From a bacterium (GTDB taxonomy: Archaea; Thermoproteota; Nitrososphaeria; Nitrososphaerales; CADDZS01), in NCBI GenBank assembly GCA_027310845.1, contig DAIDAB010000099.1:264-7507 (forward strand): DNA of 7,244 nt. Reading direction: 5' to 3'. The position numbers and the translations under genes were made by a program. A model generated the notes under the pieces. The model saw only the letters and a list, made by a program, of their open reading frames with translations. It made no database searches and was not told the origin of the DNA. Each line of letters starts with the position of its first letter. The first letter of the stretch is position 1. Below, piece after piece: positions 5,315-7,244 of this stretch.

Positions 5315-6187
5315 ATGCCTCATAGATTGGATAAACCCAAGCGAGATTCCCCTTACAAGATTATTCGCGGAAAACGCGGGAATACAATCACGCTGTTCCT
5401 CAAAGATTGCCTTTCCGGGATGAGGGAGAACCTTGCAGAACGCTCTGTCGATGTGGTTGTGACTTCCCCACCTTACAACATAGGAATACAATATACAAAA
5501 CACAAGGATAATCTTCCACACGAAAAGTATCTTGCTTGGATGGGTGAAGTGGGAAGAGATGTGAAACGCATCCTGAAAGATGATGGCTCCTTCTTTCTCA
5601 ACGTGGGCAGCACGCCAAGGGATCAGTGGATTGCGTGGGGCGTCGCTCAAGTCATGAAGAACGAATTCGCACTCCAGAACGTAATACATTGGATCAAATC
5701 TATCGCAATAGAGAAAAGAGACGTAGGGAGGTACCCCAACATCGTAGGAGATATTGCTGTTGGCCATTTCAAACCTATAGTGAGCAAGAGATTTCTCAAT
5801 GATTGCCATGAGTACATATTCCACTTTACGAAGACAGGAAATGCGCAACTTGACAAACTCGCGGTTGGTGTGCCCTATCAGGACAAGACAAACATCGGGA
5901 GATGGAAGAGTGCTAGGAGAGACAGACGCGATAGAGGTAACACCTGGTTCATACCCTACGAGACGATTCAGAGCAAGAACGATAGGAGACATCCGGCTAC
6001 ATTTCCAATAAAGCTTCCTGAAATGTGCATAAGACTCCATGGACTCAAGCGCAATATGCTCGTCTTGGATCCTTTCGTAGGAATAGGCTCAACTGCCATT
6101 GCTTCTTGGAATCTTGGTGTGTCATTTGTTGGGTTCGAGATCAGTAGAACATACCTAGATGAGGTGGCAACGAATCTCAGACGATAA
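5315..6187 (+). CDS. Site-specific DNA methyltransferase (TSPPY, beta-class, probably N4-cytosine)
   Basis: This 290-residue enzyme transfers a methyl group from SAM to an exocyclic amino group in DNA. The catalytic motif IV, TSPPY, is at 50-54, followed by NIGIQY. The SAM-binding motif I, DPFVGIGST, is at 252-260, near the C-terminus. This circularly permuted order (IV first, I last) defines the beta class. SPPY favours N4-cytosine, but N6-adenine cannot be excluded. RHPATFPIKLPE at 225-236 is the usual conserved block before motif I. The middle (about 130-220) should carry target recognition; it is basic around RWKSARRDRRDRGNTW. The ATG at 5315 fits the family; a TTG at 5246 would extend it by 23 residues across the CBS promoter, and the ATG at 5308 is out of frame. 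No restriction endonuclease lies nearby, so this is an orphan methyltransferase here. The recognition site cannot be read from sequence. Confidence 0.93.
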   Translation: MPHRLDKPKRDSPYKIIRGKRGNTITLFLKDCLSGMRENLAERSVDVVVTSPPYNIGIQYTKHKDNLPHEKYLAWMGEVGRDVKRILKDDGSFFLNVGSTPRDQWIAWGVAQVMKNEFALQNVIHWIKSIAIEKRDVGRYPNIVGDIAVGHFKPIVSKRFLNDCHEYIFHFTKTGNAQLDKLAVGVPYQDKTNIGRWKSARRDRRDRGNTWFIPYETIQSKNDRRHPATFPIKLPEMCIRLHGLKRNMLVLDPFVGIGSTAIASWNLGVSFVGFEISRTYLDEVATNLRR

Positions 6188-6228
6188 ACAACCTAGATCT
6201 GTTTCTCTTATGATCCAAATCCTTACTG

Positions 6229-6242
6229 GAATTTCAAAATTC
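6229..6242. repeat. AT-rich inverted repeat after the methyltransferase gene
   Basis: GAATTT, CA, AAATTC: a perfect 6-bp inverted repeat with a 2-base centre, 42 bases past the methyltransferase stop and just upstream of the tandem repeat at 6243. It may be a weak 3' hairpin or part of the operator region. Confidence 0.3.
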
Positions 6243-6285
6243 AGAAAACAATCTCTAGGCAAGGCCTAGAAAACAGGAGCTAGGC
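6243..6285 (+). repeat. Tandem 18-bp direct repeat, putative operator
   Basis: Two copies of AGAAAACA-N4-CTAGGC lie at 6243-6260 and 6268-6285, with a 25-bp period. The 14 defined bases are identical; the N4 differ (ATCT and GGAG). Between them GCCTAG (6264-6269) is the inverted complement of CTAGGC, giving an overlapping dyad CTAGGC-AAG-GCCTAG at 6255-6269. A partial third copy, AAAACAGGA, occurs at 6305-6313, matching 6270-6278. The array ends four bases before the TATA-like box of the small membrane protein, where archaeal activators commonly bind. Identity and spacing are read directly; the regulatory role is inferred. Confidence 0.6.
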
Positions 6286-6288
6286 TGC

Positions 6289-6297
6289 AATAAATAT
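6289..6297 (+). promoter_or_regulatory. TATA box of the small membrane protein gene
   Basis: AATAAATAT, centred about 25 bases before the ATG at 6318, so transcription would start at or next to that ATG and give a leaderless mRNA. It lies immediately downstream of the tandem direct repeat. Confidence 0.5.
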
Positions 6298-6317
6298 CCG
6301 ATGCAAAACAGGACCCA

Positions 6318-6512
6318 ATGTTCTTTCCCGGGGACAAGAAAATGGCTAGTATCTTCGTCTACGCCCTCATAGTCTTTGCTGTTTCAATGGCAATCATAGC
6401 TGAAATACTCGTCGCTAGGCAAAAACGCCTATTGAAAAAACAAATGCAAGCCGAGCTAGACGCAGCTGAAAAAGAGCTAAAGACGAGTGAAAGCGAAGAA
6501 AAGCTAGTTTGA
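6318..6512 (+). CDS. Small single-pass membrane protein with charged coiled-coil tail
   Basis: The 64-residue product has one hydrophobic segment at about 10-33 (MASIFVYALIVFAVSMAIIA...). After it come basic residues RQKRLLKK (34-41) and a highly charged helix-forming tail rich in Glu, Lys and Ala (about 42-62), likely a short coiled coil. The positive residues right after the membrane span suggest the tail is cytoplasmic. The ATG at 6318 fits leaderless expression from the TATA box at 6289. The ATG at 6342 (Met9) would give 56 residues starting directly at the membrane span and is nearly as likely. The family is not recognised. The stop codon overlaps the 3' end of the converging winged-helix gene by 9 bases. 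A non-random hydrophobic/charged layout plus a good promoter make it likely real. Confidence 0.6.
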   Translation: MFFPGDKKMASIFVYALIVFAVSMAIIAEILVARQKRLLKKQMQAELDAAEKELKTSESEEKLV

Positions 6513-6854
6513 TAGTTCGGATAGGATCCTAGGAGATTGCGCAGATCTGGACTTCCAGACAGATTCCTCGCCTTCCGATATGCTTCCGAAATCACGACTC
6601 ATATCGAATAGGTAAAGTTCTCCCATGTTTGTTATAGAGAAATGCTTGATACCATTTTGCACGAATTGCTGGACGACTCCGAGCTTTTCCAATATCTCCA
6701 GATATTTGGAGCATTGTTTGTAGCTCAGATTCACACGATACATTAGCTGGGTCTTGCCACAAGGGTTTGTCGAGAGAATAGTTAACAGGTCTGTCATGAT
6801 GTCCAGCGAGGTCCGCCTGGCGCGGACTTCCTGCTTCTTGGATCTGGTTATCAT
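6504..6854 (-). CDS. Winged-helix transcription regulator (ArnR1/HTH_45-like)
   Basis: This 116-residue protein has a basic N-terminus (RSKKQEVRARR, 4-14) and a single winged-helix domain at about 15-88. SLDIMTDLLTILS (16-28) is helix 1. LMYRVNLSYKQCSKYLEILEKLGVV (37-61) contains the helix-turn-helix, with the recognition helix in SYKQCSKYLEIL. FVQNGIKHFSITNMGELYL (64-82) is the wing and last strand/helix. This matches the archaeal HTH_45/ArnR1-like pattern (YxxNLSYKQ..KYL..L...G....Y.IT..G). It should bind DNA, probably as a dimer, as a repressor or activator of unknown genes. A Ser/Glu-rich tail (91-116) follows. The start is ATG at 6854, with a TATA-like box about 32 bases upstream and no Shine-Dalgarno, so the mRNA is probably near-leaderless. 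It converges on, and overlaps by 9 bases, the small membrane protein gene. Confidence 0.85.
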   Translation of the reverse strand: MITRSKKQEVRARRTSLDIMTDLLTILSTNPCGKTQLMYRVNLSYKQCSKYLEILEKLGVVQQFVQNGIKHFSITNMGELYLFDMSRDFGSISEGEESVWKSRSAQSPRILSELSN

Positions 6855-6881
6855 GACGCCATGGAGGGGTCAGAGTGGTCT

Positions 6882-6889
6882 GATTTAAG
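6882..6889 (-). promoter_or_regulatory. TATA-like box of the winged-helix gene
   Basis: The minus strand reads CTTAAATC, centred about 32 bases before the ATG at 6854, predicting a leader of about five bases. Confidence 0.4.
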
Positions 6890-6953
6890 TGCTTGTCGAC
6901 TCTGCTAGTGGTTTTTGGAGTACTGCTTCGAGTGAATTCTGCTGTTGTCAAGA

Positions 6954-7006
6954 GGCTTGGGGATTGATCCAAGCCCAAGATATCAATGCTAAGCAAGTAG
7001 TTGCTT
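6954..7006. repeat. Two adjacent hairpins between the MDR and winged-helix genes
   Basis: The first hairpin is GGCTTGG (6954-6960), 8-base loop, CCAAGCC (6969-6975). The second is AAGCAA (6991-6996), loop GTAG, TTGCTT (7001-7006). ATTGAT (6963-6968) and ATCAAT (6982-6987) form a third inverted repeat that would compete with the first hairpin. They lie 24 or more bases past the stop of the MDR gene and well before the winged-helix start. No T-run follows on the minus strand, so a classical terminator is not shown; RNA processing or regulator binding are alternatives. Confidence 0.45.
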
Positions 7007-7030
7007 GCACAATTACATTCTGGAACTCGC

Positions 7031-7244
7031 TTATTGAGGTATGTCGATCAATATTTTTCCGATCGTCTTTCCGCTTTCAACAGCCTCGTGAGCTTGGACA
7101 GCTTCCCTCAATGGAAATCTACTCCCAATGTTTGGACTCAGTGCTTTCTCTTCCAGACACTTTGTTATATCTTCGATTGCTTTCTGATGCGCGGATTTTG
7201 GCATCACATATACCAATACAAAATGAACCGTTATACCCCTATTC
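7031..7244 (-). CDS. Quinone oxidoreductase-like MDR protein, C-terminal fragment
   Basis: The minus-strand frame is open to the right edge of the window, so only the last 70 or so residues are visible; the start lies outside. They read ITVHFVLVYVMP early, then AIEDITKCLEEKAL, and end FPLREAVQAHEAVESGKTIGKILIDI. This C-terminal FPL.E...AH.A.ESGK..GK..L block is the signature of zinc-dependent or zinc-independent quinone oxidoreductases and related medium-chain dehydrogenases, where it completes the catalytic domain after the Rossmann fold. The full enzyme would use NADPH to reduce quinones or enone-type substrates. Neither the GxGxxG motif nor metal ligands are in view, so the exact subfamily is open. 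The stop is TAA. The next gene in the same direction begins 176 bases further on, so they are probably separate units. Confidence 0.85.
   Translation of the reverse strand, partial: NRGITVHFVLVYVMPKSAHQKAIEDITKCLEEKALSPNIGSRFPLREAVQAHEAVESGKTIGKILIDIPQ

Noticed and set aside
5294..6040. 248-codon minus-strand open frame
   Set aside because: It lies antisense to the methyltransferase, whose motifs are unmistakable; it is a long shadow frame.
6243..6313. CRISPR-like repeat array
   Set aside because: There are only two full copies with a 7-base gap and a third partial copy; unit and spacer lengths are wrong for CRISPR, and no cas gene is present.
6592..6996. 134-codon minus-strand open frame
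   Set aside because: It overlaps the winged-helix gene in another frame of the same strand and shows no domain; the winged-helix frame has clear family motifs.

Overview
The window reads as archaeal chromosomal DNA. No ribosomal or tRNA gene is present, so the phylum is an inference. The points for archaea are a deazaflavin(F420)-type luciferase-family oxidoreductase, a single-domain winged-helix regulator of the ArnR1/HTH_45 kind common in archaea, TATA-like boxes about 25-40 bases from start codons instead of -35/-10 promoters, hardly any Shine-Dalgarno sequences, and several TTG starts. The mix of small wHTH, two-CBS protein, Nudix, family I pyrophosphatase, acetamidase/formamidase and AcnA-type aconitase fits Nitrososphaeria (Thaumarchaeota) or a related lineage best.

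Layout, left to right. Positions 1-162 (minus) hold the first 54 codons of an aconitase running off the left edge. A 344-base spacer (163-506) follows. Then come two minus-strand genes: a cysteine-rich zinc-ribbon protein (507-806) and an LLM-class oxidoreductase (929-1870). Divergent from these is a Nudix hydrolase (1988-2428), which converges on an inorganic pyrophosphatase (2499-3014, minus). After a 301-base spacer comes an acetamidase/formamidase (3316-4236, minus) that is complete except for one in-frame TAG at codon 43. Divergent from it is a small HExxH metallopeptidase-like protein (4311-4748), which abuts tail to tail, with no base between, a two-CBS-domain protein (4749-5258, minus). 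Next are an orphan beta-class DNA methyltransferase (5315-6187), a one-TM small protein (6318-6512), a winged-helix regulator (6504-6854, minus) and the C-terminal end of a quinone-oxidoreductase-like MDR protein (7031-7244, minus, cut by the right edge).

The genes look like a compact housekeeping/accessory mixture of mostly single-gene units, not one pathway. No mobile element, CRISPR array, integrase or restriction endonuclease is visible.

The most interesting signals are (1) the single amber codon in the amidase, most easily read as a recent nonsense mutation because at least five neighbouring genes use TAG as their normal stop; (2) a tandem 18-bp direct repeat (AGAAAACA-N4-CTAGGC, 25-bp period) just upstream of the TATA box of the small membrane protein; (3) a strong local cluster of CTAG palindromes (10 in 378 bp, against 8 in the rest of the window) beside the orphan methyltransferase; and (4) the free-standing minigluzincin-like protein. 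I did not find convincing evidence of a wholly new multi-gene system.
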